From Sclerodactyla briareus (lineage: Eukaryota; Echinodermata; Holothuroidea; Dendrochirotida; Sclerodactylidae): a stretch of DNA of 64,000 nucleotides. The stretch spans positions 1 to 64,000 of the forward strand of contig JAODTK010005825.1 of the NCBI GenBank assembly GCA_026419785.1, read 5' to 3'. Positions 13,370 to 23,575 of this stretch are shown one piece after another; position 1 is the first letter of the stretch, and the number at the start of each line of letters is the position of its first letter. The notes beneath the pieces are model-generated. The model was given only the letters and a program-made list of their open reading frames with translations, was not told where the DNA came from and searched no databases. The position numbers were made by a program, and so were the translations under genes.

Positions 13370-13752
13370 CATGACGACCCTCAGCCTTAACTGGTTACTG
13401 AGTCCCACTGCAATATCTGATACTGCTAGACTCTCTGACCATGGGCAACCATGAGGTAACCCGGCTATGATTGACCGTTGCCCTGGTTGTTGTGTAGTCT
13501 ACAGACACTCGCAGCTGTGTCCTGTGACTCCTCAACCTGAACTGGTTATCCAGATCTGTCTGGCTATCGCTGGACCAGTCAGTTCTTCCTCCAACCGATG
13601 GTCTGCAGGTCACGGTTACTACTTACTGGCCTGAGTGACCGTTGCCCATATCGTTGAGGAGGGCTACAGACTCCGTGTGGGTTTGGCTTGTTGACTCCTC
13701 GACGGAACGGTTATCAGGACCAACCTGGCTAGTGGTTGAGACCCTGACTTAC
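13370..13752. repeat. Imperfect tandem duplication beside the NIPA exon
   Basis: Blocks recur two or three times in the same order: 'ttgaccgttgccc', 'gtctacagac' or 'ggctacagactc', 'tgactcctcaacctgaactggttatc' (first half) and 'tgactcctcgacggaacggttatc' (first half). The spacing is roughly 180 bp (for example about 13470-13560 versus 13630-13720). The copies are diverged. The block lies directly downstream of the last recognised NIPA exon and could be intron or 3' flank. Confidence 0.45.
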
Positions 13753-16700
13753 TGACTTATGCAGGTCAGAGAGGGTGATGTCCATGTCCCTGAAGGCGTG
13801 GAGCAGGAAGATCCCCGCCACAATCGTGCCGAACCCTGCCAACGTCCCTATGATGTCCGAGAAGTCCATGGCCCTCCACTCCTCGAACAGATGCCTGAGC
13901 CACGAGGAAGGTGATGGTGAAGAAGACGTAGTATATCGGGGTGACCACGGAGGTGTGTAGATGTCGAGGGGCCTTTGTTCAGATAGTGCATCTGGAAGCC
14001 AGACAGCAGACCACCAGCGTGAGACCATTTGACCCAAAGGAGGGGCTTGCGTGAAGGGTTCACGGTACCATTGGCTAAGGAGAAGCAGCCGATCCCGACG
14101 CCCCTTGCAGCACCATGACTACCAGGGCACCCCGACCAGCGAGAAGATGATGATGTAGACGAGGATCGGGGTCTGTTGGTTCCGTAGCGGGGGAACGAAT
14201 ATTCTCATGGACTGCTGCAAGATGATGACCAGTGATAGGAAAACACCAGGAATATGAAAGAAAAAGAAAATGATGAGCCAAAAAATCCAAAGGGACTTTG
14301 TCAATGCTGCAATGACTCTCAAGCAGAGAATCAAATTAGGGGCGCTAGTGTATGGGGAACAGACACAAACGGAACCACCCTCCTCCCGGCAATTTCACCC
14401 CTGCGCCCACTACATCCGCCTCTTCAGTAGAGAGCTCAGAGGCAGACCTGCAGAGGATGCCACCGATGAATACGACTTCCAAAATGGGATGGACTAGGGA
14501 ATAATTGGAAAACAATAATTGAATTCTCTGTTTTGACTTCAGTTCAGTTACTGTGGGCAGGAATGAGTCAGTCATTCTGAGTGCAAACAAAAGCTGATAT
14601 CATATTTCCCCAGAATGAGCGAACCAGAGAAGATATATGAGGGCGAATGTATGTAGTGGCGCAGTATAGTGACTAGTCAAGGTAGTCAGTAAGGAAAGTT
14701 GCCATCTTAAGTTGATGACAATACCAAGAGGAACGGAATGGCCAGTATGCTGAAGGGGCTTCAGGTAGCAATTATTGCAAGTGATAGGCATTGAACCGTC
14801 TATGTTGCCGTGCTATGCCAATGCAAATGTTTTGATGTATCGTGGGATGGATGGAAAACGATCCATTATCTGGAGGTTTTGCGACATGATATTACCTTCC
14901 TAATGTGAACAAGAAGCCATTTGAAAGTCCAAATTTCAGTTTAGGTGGTTATATATATAATTGTTCCTCTCTACATGAGTGTGAGTTTGAAATCCCATGG
15001 CCAAACAGAACCTTTCAATTTTCGCAAGGTGTTTTGGGAGGATACTCTAATTATAGGATTACAGCTTGAAGGCAACTATGAATAAGAAGAAAACCTGCAC
15101 TTGTCCATGCAGACAAAACCTACTTTTGGACGCGTCAATGAATGAGCACTCATATGAAAATCGATACTCTTCAAGAATAAACTTACTGGATCTATACCTT
15201 ATCCTGCAAATCTTCGATGGTGTGTTGGGAGAAATCTTCTTGGGGAGCATGTAAGATTATAAATAGGGAGCCGAGTATACACTGGTAGCAGCCAATCTTC
15301 CCTAGTAGGTTGAGGGTCTCGTTTAGAAAATATGTAGATAAAACAGCTCTGCAGAGAAAGAGAGAGAAAAGTAAATCCTTAATAATATATAGCTTGCACA
15401 AACATTTGTCAAGACAATGCTTGCCTTTTCAAGCATTGTTGTAAGAACTATTCTCCATCTCTCTTTGGTGGAAATCTGCATTTACCACATGAAGGCAAAC
15501 AGGGTGGCCAACCTGGGTTTGTTCATAGGCCAGATACTAGAGTAAGATAAATATGCTGAGGATTTCACTCTCATTTACCCCATATTGAATTTGATGATAA
15601 TGTTATATGACGGATGTTCATCATATGTGTGCCTTCCACAGGATCATCAACTGAGTACTCTTCTGCGAAGCGATCATCCATGAAAGACCAAACCAATACC
15701 ATTTTCACATTTGAAAAAACCCCATATCCGGATCTTTGTAACACGATGAATCCCACTATACGCAGTCAGTTGGTATGGAAACTTATAGCAGAAGGTTGTG
15801 ACGAATGCTTTGCTGCCACTTCCAGAACGGGTAAAACACAAGCTATCTTGCAGGGTAACAACTGATCCATGATATCAGCAATGGGCAACCCACAGTCTGC
15901 GACTTCATCTCCCTGATTGACGAATGCTTGAATGAGCCTTGGCCTGATCAAGAATCTCCATCTTGGCTCAAAAGAAGGTTATGAGTGACTAAGAAAGCTG
16001 AAGGGCCTAAGAGATTCCTTGACTTTCACAGATGACTTTTGACCTTAGAAGTAAGAACACTTGGACCAAAGGACCAAATTTAATCCTGATCAGAAAAAGC
16101 AATCTGGATTCATAATTTCCACAGTTTTCAGACTTTGACCTTCGGCTGGCATTCGGCCTTCCTGACCCCAGAACAAGAAGAATGGTACACAATCTACAAG
16201 TATGAGTGGATCCAGCCAAGTGATCCCATTCACTATCAGGCATAAAATACCAACACACAAAGACATGCAAACACAGCCACACACACGCACTGTCATAGCT
16301 CAAAGATTCCTCGCAAGGAACCACAAACCTCACTCATACCTATAATGGGTAAACAGTGCTGGGCTAGATACAGATGAGATTCCATAGATGCCAATAGATA
16401 GATGCATATTGCATTATGCGGAACAGTGTACAGATGGAGCGCGTTGATGCAGACTGTTTTGATTCCATTGATCGGAAGCTGCTGGTTTTGGGGTATCTGC
16501 ATCAGGACATCCCGACTGTTAGCATTCGCTTCCAATGTACCTATCTATGAATCACACCCATACAACCAATGGAATCCTACCCAAATGCTGCACAGTTAGG
16601 ATGATCAAAATTGGAATCCCATTTGTGCAGTCCCTCCACTCATTACAGAACCTAGTAACCAGAGAATTGAACATCTGTGTGGGCTGTATGGTAATGTTAT

Positions 16701-18144
16701 TTGATGGTACTTGTATCCTGTACAAAACCATGCACTCTCGAGATAAGATAACCCGGTAGTCAGAGACACAGTATGTGATCATGGTTACAGTTATGTGATC
16801 ATGTCTACGATATATGACGAATGTGAGTTAAACATGGCAGCAAGGAGAAATCAAACCTATGTGAGACCCAGCAACGGGCAGATAGACAATCATCAGGCTG
16901 GGGAACTCACAGTAACCAGGTTGACTGCAGGGGCACATCACTACAAGATCGGGGGTGGGCTTCGAGGGTCATGACCCCCGTGACTACTACTCAGCAAATA
17001 ATGTAGTTTGCCGGGATTAACTCGGAGATATGTAACCTTCATATATAGGTTTTGGAAGAGCTGACATGAAGCAGAAGTGATTACACACAGATGACAAAAT
17101 GCAAAACTTGGGCACTCAAGGTGGAATTGTTAGCCAAACCTTCAGCAAAGGAGGACATCTAGTAGGCAAGTAGGCAAGCTTAGAACTAACCTAAACCTCC
17201 ACTAGGTTTAGGGAGAGATTTTGAATTCTCAAAGCTATGATACCATTGGCATTTTAATTACAAATCCCGCTCCCCAAATTTTTCAGAGAAAGGCATTGTG
17301 CCGTTTGTTACAGGAAAAGTTGCACGAGATAATCTTCTGTCCGGAATCTGCAGGCATTAACTGTGTCTGTGGGCTGATTGTATATGTTATAGCTTGTTGT
17401 GACGAAACAAACTGAGAGATATAAATCCATACTCCCAAAAACTTCTGTTTTTAAGGTCTACGAGCAACGGACAACCTGCTCTACTTACAAAATGTCCCCC
17501 TCTTTTGCGATTAGTCCCATTCTGGCAAAATTCTACCTCTTCTCAATCTGGCAACCATCGTCCTCTGATTCCCCTAAATAGAGGGGGGGCTATCGTGTAT
17601 GGGAGGGAGGATTGAAGTAGAATCGTGTGGACTTTTGGACAGTGCCAAATCAGAATTTTCTGGCAGGGACTTTCAACAAATATATCCTGTTTGCCTTAAA
17701 AGAATTTCAGTGGAATAATATACTGCCTGTCCGGCTATCCATTCACATTTAACTAATAAATTGAAGTCCTCATTACGCTACAAGAAACACTAAGAGCACC
17801 GAGAGGAGTGACAAACTGTGCAGGTGGCAAAAGCATAAGCCATGAAGTTGCAATAAATTCTCCCAACGCCAACTGAAACAGAAAAATAATGTGGAGACAT
17901 CTCAATAATTGACCAGTGAGTAATATTTGCTACATTTGCACAGCATTGGATATGCATGATCAGCCTTGCCACAGGACATTTCAAAGGTACAGTAGTAAAT
18001 ATTGAATGGTTGATTGGTAGGCAGAATTCACATGAATAACTCTGACAGACGAGTTCCTGCCAACAACCAATGGCTGCAACACTGTGAAGTGACAAAAATT
18101 CATCTTTAGTTTTATTTCCTTTTCCGCAGGAGAGTTCAATGGAA

Positions 18145-18178
<34 letters not shown>

Positions 18179-20151
18179 TATATCTATATATATTATATAT
18201 TATATTATCTATATCGTAATAACTGCTTGAGCTGAAACGAAGTTTGCTTCATGTGGAGTTCTACACCACAAAAGTGGAAAGACAAAAACCATCTTGGAAG
18301 CCGGGGTTTCAACGTTGCAACCGAATATATACACGAACTACTGCGCAGAGATAAAAGAGAGCACACAAAAACACACACCAAAAACTCTTCAAAGAAAAAA
18401 TTTGGGGGGAAAAGGAATTTTCAGAGCCAAAAACTCAAAGTATGGACAACTAGCCTGGAAAAAAAGAGAACGGCAATGGGGGGTGGACAACCCGGATTTG
18501 TGTTGTAATAGCCGAAGCTCGATATGGCGTTGGTGGTGGGGTGCCATAGTCCATGAGGAGTAAGTAAAATAAGAATAGATTCATTCAGTTGAAGGTTTGA
18601 ATCAGTGTTGATACCGAGAAGTAGGACAATTTGAAGCAGAATGTAATGTCTCCCAAAATGTGTCACTCACGTAGAAGGGAAGCCAGCCCACCCACATCCA
18701 TGCCTTTTTTAAATAAGCAGGCCTACATCCCATGTAAGGAAAGAATCAAAAGAATAGTTGGGTGTTATTGAAAATAATGGTCAGAGATTTTTTTTAATGC
18801 TGTTACAACCAAATTTGGACAGAGTTAGCAGTGGTGCAAAGAAGTGAATAAGGAGGCTCCTTATTGGTGATCAGAGATTAATGACACAAGAGTGAATAAC
18901 TTCCAGTGTTAGTGGAAGATTTTAACACATAAAAATAATGAAAGTAAGCTGGACGCATAAAAAACCAGAAAGGCAAAAGGCCTAGGGAGATTCCTGGACC
19001 GTTTCTGTCAACCCATAGCCAGACACACAGGACAAATGGGAGATATACCAGCTCATATGCGGCGCACATAACGCAGACGAATGTCTACCTTCACACCAAC
19101 TAATAGGGTTCCTGTACCCTTGGTAAGAAGCTACACACCAAATTTCAAGGTTTTCAGACTTTGACCTCTGGTGACCTCAGATGACCTCTGACCTGACCCC
19201 AAAACAATAGGGTTCATGTACTCATCATGGGGAATACACAAACCAAGTATGAGCCTTATTCACCCCGCTCTTTACCAAAAAACAATAGGGTTCATGTACT
19301 CCCTATAAGGAAGCTACCAAACCTAAGTCAACCTGATCAGACCAAACGTTCAGGACTTAACGTGTTACAAGGTTTTCAGACTTTGACCTCTGGTGACCTC
19401 AGATGACCTCTGACCTGACCCCAAAACAATAGGGTTCATGTACTCATCATGGGGAACCCCATACCAATATGAGCTTCATCCCTCCGGTGGGGTAGAGTTA
19501 TCGTGTTTACAAGCCCAAAATTGCCAAAATACAAATTTTCACAAAGTTTCCATTTTCGACCAACACCCAATTCAACTCCCGACCTGACCAAAACAATAGG
19601 GTCCCTGACTCCCCAATAAGAAAGCTATACACCTAATTTCAACTCGATCGACCAACCATTCTGTGCTTATCTTGTTTACAAGGTTTTCAGACTTGACTCT
19701 GGTGACCTCAGATGACCTCTGACCTGACCCCAAAACAATAGGGTTCATGTACTCATCATGGGGAATACACAAACCAAGTATGAGCCTGACCTAATCAGAC
19801 CTGATCAAGTTATCGTGTTTACAAGCTAGGCAACACACACACACCACACGCATACCTGTGGTAATGGCACCAACTGGGGATGCGCCCACGGGACCTTGAT
19901 CTTCACCTATGGAAATGGGGACATCAGTGCAAACCTACATATGGGGTACCCCTACCCTACAAGTATCATTTTTAGGCAGTTTAAAAAGGGAAACACGGAA
20001 CCGGGGATATCCCCCAATCCCCCATTCCGTTTTTTGTGGGGCGTTTTCCTATGGAAACGGGGACAAACGGGGATATCCCCAGTTCGCGGCGTTTCCCCAG
20101 TTATGTGGAAAAGATCCCTTGTGTGTCCCCGTTTTACTGGATCCACAAACG

Positions 20152-20183
<32 letters not shown>

Positions 20184-22272
20184 CACACACAACGTGACAG
20201 CATAGATTTCTTTGACTTCGTCAAGGAATCAAAAACATGTATTTACAAATATCAATGAGCTGGGCAGAGAAAATATAGGTGTATCAGTCGCCTTAGCTTG
20301 CTCACCCTCTGTGATTGTTCGATAACAATTTGGGAAAGAAATTGTTCCATATTGAGACTACATACACGTTAAATCGTTTAGCAAAGCGATGGGGATCAGA
20401 CAGGGATCAGGCGGCCGGAGCTACATTCAGGTCTGGAAGCGCGGAGAGTGAGATTATTCAGAGCAAGACCTATGTGGCATTCATACACAAACAACAATGA
20501 TTTGAAGATGACACCACTTTGAAACAGGCAGCCACTTTCATGCATGAGAAGAGAAACAAGTGGAAGACGTTAGAGAAAACAGCCAGTATATTGAGCATCT
20601 TGATACAGAAACCTCAAGAATGAAATCCAGCCACTGCACTGCCAAGGCACTTCCGCTAACAGTATGCTAGACCTGCTTATTTCAGGAAGACACTACAACC
20701 GCCCACAACCAGGTCCACTTGAAGATTGGAAACGAACACTGGCAGGATTGCCTGAGAAATATCACATAACAAGAATTGGTGGAACCTTATGACACAGAGG
20801 AACTTGAAGCACTGGCTGGCTAATAAATTATGCATGATCATCAGTATACCCCCAAACCACATGCTCTAGTTGATAATTGGCTCAGTTACAGAGGTAGGTC
20901 AGACTGTGAGCCGCTGTGTACGCCTTCATTCATTCCAGGGACGATCACTGGCCAAATTTTATGCTGGCTAAAATTGGTCCTATTTGACTGTCTATTGATG
21001 GGTGAAATGATGAATTGTTATCTCGGGCGGGTTGACAAGCCATAAATTGCAGTGAGTGCTGGTGGTTATGTGGAGTGCGGCTGCCACCAACCGCACTGAC
21101 AGTACAGTTACATCCCTGACTGCTCACAATTTGAAAATAGAAGGGAGTGGAGGATGGACAGTGAGCCAGTGAAGGTGTTTATAAATACTCATCGGTACTT
21201 TACTATTCTTGAGGAGAAAAAAAGAGAGATCACCAGGCCTCACAGAACTTTGAAACAAATGCTCAATGCCCTTCTACTACATGCGATTAATTTAACACTG
21301 ACAGTATTTGATCAGCTATACCTAATATACGGTACTGGAGTGTTTTTTTTGCCTTGCTCATACTTCTGTGAGCACACCAACCATGCGTGGGTCTCATTGT
21401 TGGGACCGTCTGGTACGACTCGACCAGGAATATTCCCCTAGAGAAAGAAATCACACCCGTCTCTCTCTGAGAATCGAAAGTCTTGCCATAGTTGTGAGAA
21501 CAGGCTGTAACTCTAATGACCACCAATCTCTACACTTCACATCGTGAACGCATGCCTATATTCAAAATGAGGGACCCCACCCACAGGGGCTCCTTTTACA
21601 CAGAACTCAGATAGCTGATGCTGTATCATTCTTTGTTACTGTATACATAATGTAGAGTATAAGCCCCAAATCGGCGGAAAGGAGAGAAGCTACTGGCAAC
21701 CCCACTTGACTACGCCTCAATTATATATCGAAGCCAGCATCCTGTATGGTTACGAAAGAATTTCTCCGGGAAGTGCAACTGCCATCGATGAAAAGGGGGC
21801 CTGCATTCCCCTACACACACACACGAGCCAACTGGAGTCCAACGGAGTGAATCTCAGAAAAAAAAAATCTGCCGCTAGAATAAGACCAAACCACCACAGA
21901 CCCTGAGGAAATACATGACCGAAGTGGTGGTTGAGTGGGGTTGCCGTGGCGCTTTCAAGCCAGAACATTCATGGACACTGTTGTACAGCTAATGAGGACC
22001 CAGTGAATCCCACATCCTCAGGTTTACGATAAACCTCCTGCTCTCCGTCGCGAATGCGATATCTTTATCAGTGCCTTCTTCTTCACAATGAAGCTGGGAA
22101 CCCTATGAATATCCTGGAGAGACAGCCAGCCCCAGGCCAATGTAGAAGTCCCTTTGGTAGTAGAGGGGTACTCTGTTGTTGTATATACGATCGATGTGGT
22201 GGCCATGTCTGTTGCATTCAGGGTGGTATTCAACCGGAGAACCAGTTTTTGTGGGTGGGAGCCGACGTTCAT
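13729..22272 (-). CDS. NIPA: NIPA-family magnesium transporter (five-exon gene)
   Basis: NIPA proteins are multi-pass membrane Mg2+ transporters of the plasma membrane and endosomes, in the drug/metabolite transporter fold. Five minus-strand exons, in the right order, give family landmarks: [11 protein letters not shown] and [24 protein letters not shown] and [26 protein letters not shown] and [34 protein letters not shown] and [21 protein letters not shown]. Together they cover about 345 residues, against 330-400 usual for the family. Splice signals are present at most borders. The motifs are closer to NIPA2 and the NIPA-like 3/4 proteins than to NIPA1. At least ten one-base frame breaks occur while residue conservation stays high. 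That favours sequence error over decay, although a pseudogene is not excluded. Introns carry an (AT)n repeat and two family A elements. The span ends at the in-frame stop at 13729 if the GTAAGT at 13752 is not used. Confidence 0.85.
13753..14255 (-). CDS. NIPA: NIPA gene, fifth coding exon (frame-broken)
   Basis: The exon encodes [11 protein letters not shown].., [15 protein letters not shown], a shifted CCKGVGIG, then [29 protein letters not shown], and the last helix [19 protein letters not shown] followed by [10 protein letters not shown] and [11 protein letters not shown]. All match the C-terminal half of NIPA proteins. At least five one-base shifts break the frame between 14140 and 13890. 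The start is uncertain: homology extends to about 14250, yet the nearest AG acceptor (TTGCAG) ends at 14215. The 3' border is either donor GTAAGT at 13752 or the stop at 13729. Confidence 0.85.
15198..15348 (-). CDS. NIPA: NIPA gene, fourth coding exon
   Basis: This exon is intact in one frame over 151 bases, between acceptor TTTCTCTGCAG (ending 15349) and donor AAG|GTATAG (15197). It reads [20 protein letters not shown], continues with [16 protein letters not shown], and ends IEDLQDK. It matches the family segment 'AILSSYFLNERLNL.GK.GC..C.LGS.VMVIHAP.EE' through the third to fourth membrane helices. It is the strongest single evidence for the gene. Confidence 0.95.
15349..17776. other. NIPA intron 3 with small family A element
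   Basis: Intron sequence between exons three and four. It contains one short family A element (15990-16327) and a duplicated 'tagtaggcaagtaggcaag' stretch near 17160. No other exon is recognised. Confidence 0.6.
15990..16327 (+). repeat. Family A element, single-unit copy (copy 4)
   Basis: This is the shortest copy of family A. The left end reads 'gaagggcctaagagattcct' and then 'tgac'. One partial unit carries 'ttttcagactttgacct', 'ctgaccccagaaca' and 'acaagtatgagtggatccagcca'. A CA-rich stretch follows, and the terminal hairpin is at 16305-16322 (GATTCCT..AAGGAACC). Because it lacks the tandem array, it shows that the array is an internal expansion and not the element itself. Confidence 0.55.
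17777..17872 (-). CDS. NIPA: NIPA gene, third coding exon
   Basis: The acceptor is a clean pyrimidine tract ending TTTCAG (17873). The exon encodes VGVG, then NFMAYAFA, then (after a one-base shift) [14 protein letters not shown], and stops at donor GTAATG (17776). This is the family's most recognisable segment '[22 protein letters not shown]'. A second one-base shift is needed just before the donor to give VLV. Residues around 'RIYC' depart from the usual 'GEVA', probably because of further indels. Confidence 0.85.
17873..18670. repeat. NIPA intron 2 with (AT)n microsatellite
   Basis: The intron carries an (AT)n run from 18147 to about 18175, continuing as degenerate tata/gata to about 18213. 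The remainder is A-rich, with no recognised exon or transposon. Confidence 0.8.
18671..18722 (-). CDS. NIPA: NIPA gene, second coding exon
   Basis: A short exon between acceptor GTAG (18723-18724) and donor GTGAGT (18670). With one extra G removed it reads [13 protein letters not shown], matching the family segment 'GYLKD.MWWAGFLTM' just before the second membrane helix. The phase joins the previous exon well: the two leftover bases TC plus G make Ser. The single shift lies near 18692. Taken alone the exon would be weak. Its order, phase and motif within the gene make it convincing. Confidence 0.7.
18723..22027. other. NIPA intron 1 with family A element
   Basis: A 3.3-kb intron holding family A copy 2 (18964-20235). 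Outside it I see a perfect 7-bp hairpin (AGTGCGG/CCGCACT) near 21078-21100 and no recognised exon. A repeated 'ggggatatcccc' palindrome (about 20001 and 20071) lies in a block inserted in the element's CA-rich part. Confidence 0.55.
18964..20235 (+). repeat. Family A element, copy 2
   Basis: The left end reads 'ccagaaaggcaaaaggccta' and then 'gggagattcctggac', followed by 'tttctgtcaacccatagcca'. About three units of the 300-bp array follow. The CA microsatellite near the right end is interrupted by a roughly 280-bp insertion (about 19850-20145) rich in 'ggggatatccc' and 'tatggaaa.ggggac' blocks. The terminal hairpin is at 20205-20230 followed by AAAAA. It lies in the first intron of the NIPA gene, on the opposite strand. 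Confidence 0.65.
22028..22272 (-). CDS. NIPA: NIPA gene, first coding exon
   Basis: ATG at 22272 opens a polar N-terminal tail of about 48 residues with two N-glycosylation sequons (NTT, NAT) and a Thr-rich stretch. It is followed by the first transmembrane helix [15 protein letters not shown] and then [12 protein letters not shown], which matches the family hallmark 'FILKKKGLLR'. It ends RAGG before a donor ATC|GTAAAC at 22027. The conserved pieces fall in three frames, needing three one-base shifts between about 22145 and 22085. They add up to one codon, so the end returns to the starting frame. The true start could lie further upstream if another exon exists. Confidence 0.8.
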
Positions 22273-23189
22273 TCACTTGTAGTCCATCGTGAGTTCAGGA
22301 TACGGGGTCGTCATTGCCGATATCTAAAGGTGGGGATATCAAACAAAATAATAATCCCGCGATCAAGGACATATATCAAACGTACAGCCATTACAGGAAG
22401 TTAACTCGTGCAGTAACACAGCTGATGGACAGGGTGTGAGCCACTAGGGGGTACCAACTTTTATGAGGGCCTCCATATTGCCTGCCCCCAAAAACCTCCC
22501 TGTTATGGCAATTTATAGCGATGCACTTACCTCTTATCTTAACCCTCTTACCACTACCTGTGCAGTAATTGCCCCCTACCACCTAGATTATGCCAGCCTA
22601 AACACAAGCTACTAGATTCTCAGAATTTTTCGTGCATATTTAACAAACCCTCTAGAGACCAGAATCAGACTACTTTTTTGGTACATTATTTTCATCTGAA
22701 ACGCTTGAACGCTGTCCACTCCGAGAAAGTGTTGATGATTTTTAGACTGTTTTTTTTTCGTCACGATCGTTGAAAGTAAGTGCAGTCACGCATGAATTTA
22801 TGTTTTTGCCCACACAAATCTATGCTCTTCACTGCTTCCCCTCTTCAACTTGCTCTGGACCCCCAAGCTACTTCTTGTCTAACTGTATCATCGAATAACA
22901 ATAAGAGATGGGAGGGGGGAGGAGAGTGAGGGGATTTGGACTAGGTGGAGAGGGGGATGCTGCCATGCAATTGTTCTTTGTGTCCACCTTCATAGTACCA
23001 TCCATATAATTTTCTTCTCCTCTTTTCCCCTTCATTTCCCACATCAAGTTGTCCTGGGCCTTCCTGGTGAAATCCTGTCGTGGATGAGGGGGAGGGGAAC
23101 TGCCATGGGGGGGGGGGGCACTGACCCTCCTACAGATACTCTACTAATTAATTACCATTACCACTGCAAAACTAACACGTTCAGGCATG

Positions 23190-23575
23190 TGAAACCCGTC
23201 CCACATGCATATCGTCCGCTTTGAGCAATCGTTGGAAAGAAGTATCTAACGTCCCATAAGACCCCATTTTAGTCAGAAACCAAGATAGCCTTCATCCACC
23301 AAGTCTTGTTGTAATCCATGAAAGACAAAAAAGTCTGTAATTATGCAAATTTCACAATGGCCTTGAAAATGACCTTTAACTTTGTCAGAAACAAAGGTAT
23401 CCCCCATCCACATAGTATGGGAAAAAGAGCATGTTCATGCAAATTTGACCTCTGATGACCTTGAAATGACCTCCACATTTCTTCGCAGCAGAGCCTGAAA
23501 CCGTGGCGGTGGCTACCCCACCCCAAACCATAATGTCCCCGGACACTACTTGTGTTGCGGGGATATAATAAAAAT
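23190..23575 (+). repeat. Dispersed repeat family C, copy 1
   Basis: The body carries 'gaccttgaaatgacctcc', 'atgcaaatttgacctc' and 'catccaccaagtct'. The right end is a near-perfect hairpin at 23537-23561 (CCCCGGACAC, loop TACTT, GTGTTGCGGGG) followed by 'atataata'. The same ending closes copy 2 at about 44770. The left boundary is approximate. Confidence 0.5.

Noticed and set aside
13753-14255. A processed NIPA retropseudogene
   Set aside because: The other exons are present in order with introns and splice sites, so it is not a processed copy.
19854-20150. 'ggggatatcccc' palindromes as a regulatory site
   Set aside because: They lie in a low-complexity insertion within family A copy 2. Nothing links them to a promoter.
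22054-22404. 116-codon plus-strand frame
   Set aside because: It is the antisense of the first NIPA coding exon, which has clear family motifs on the minus strand.
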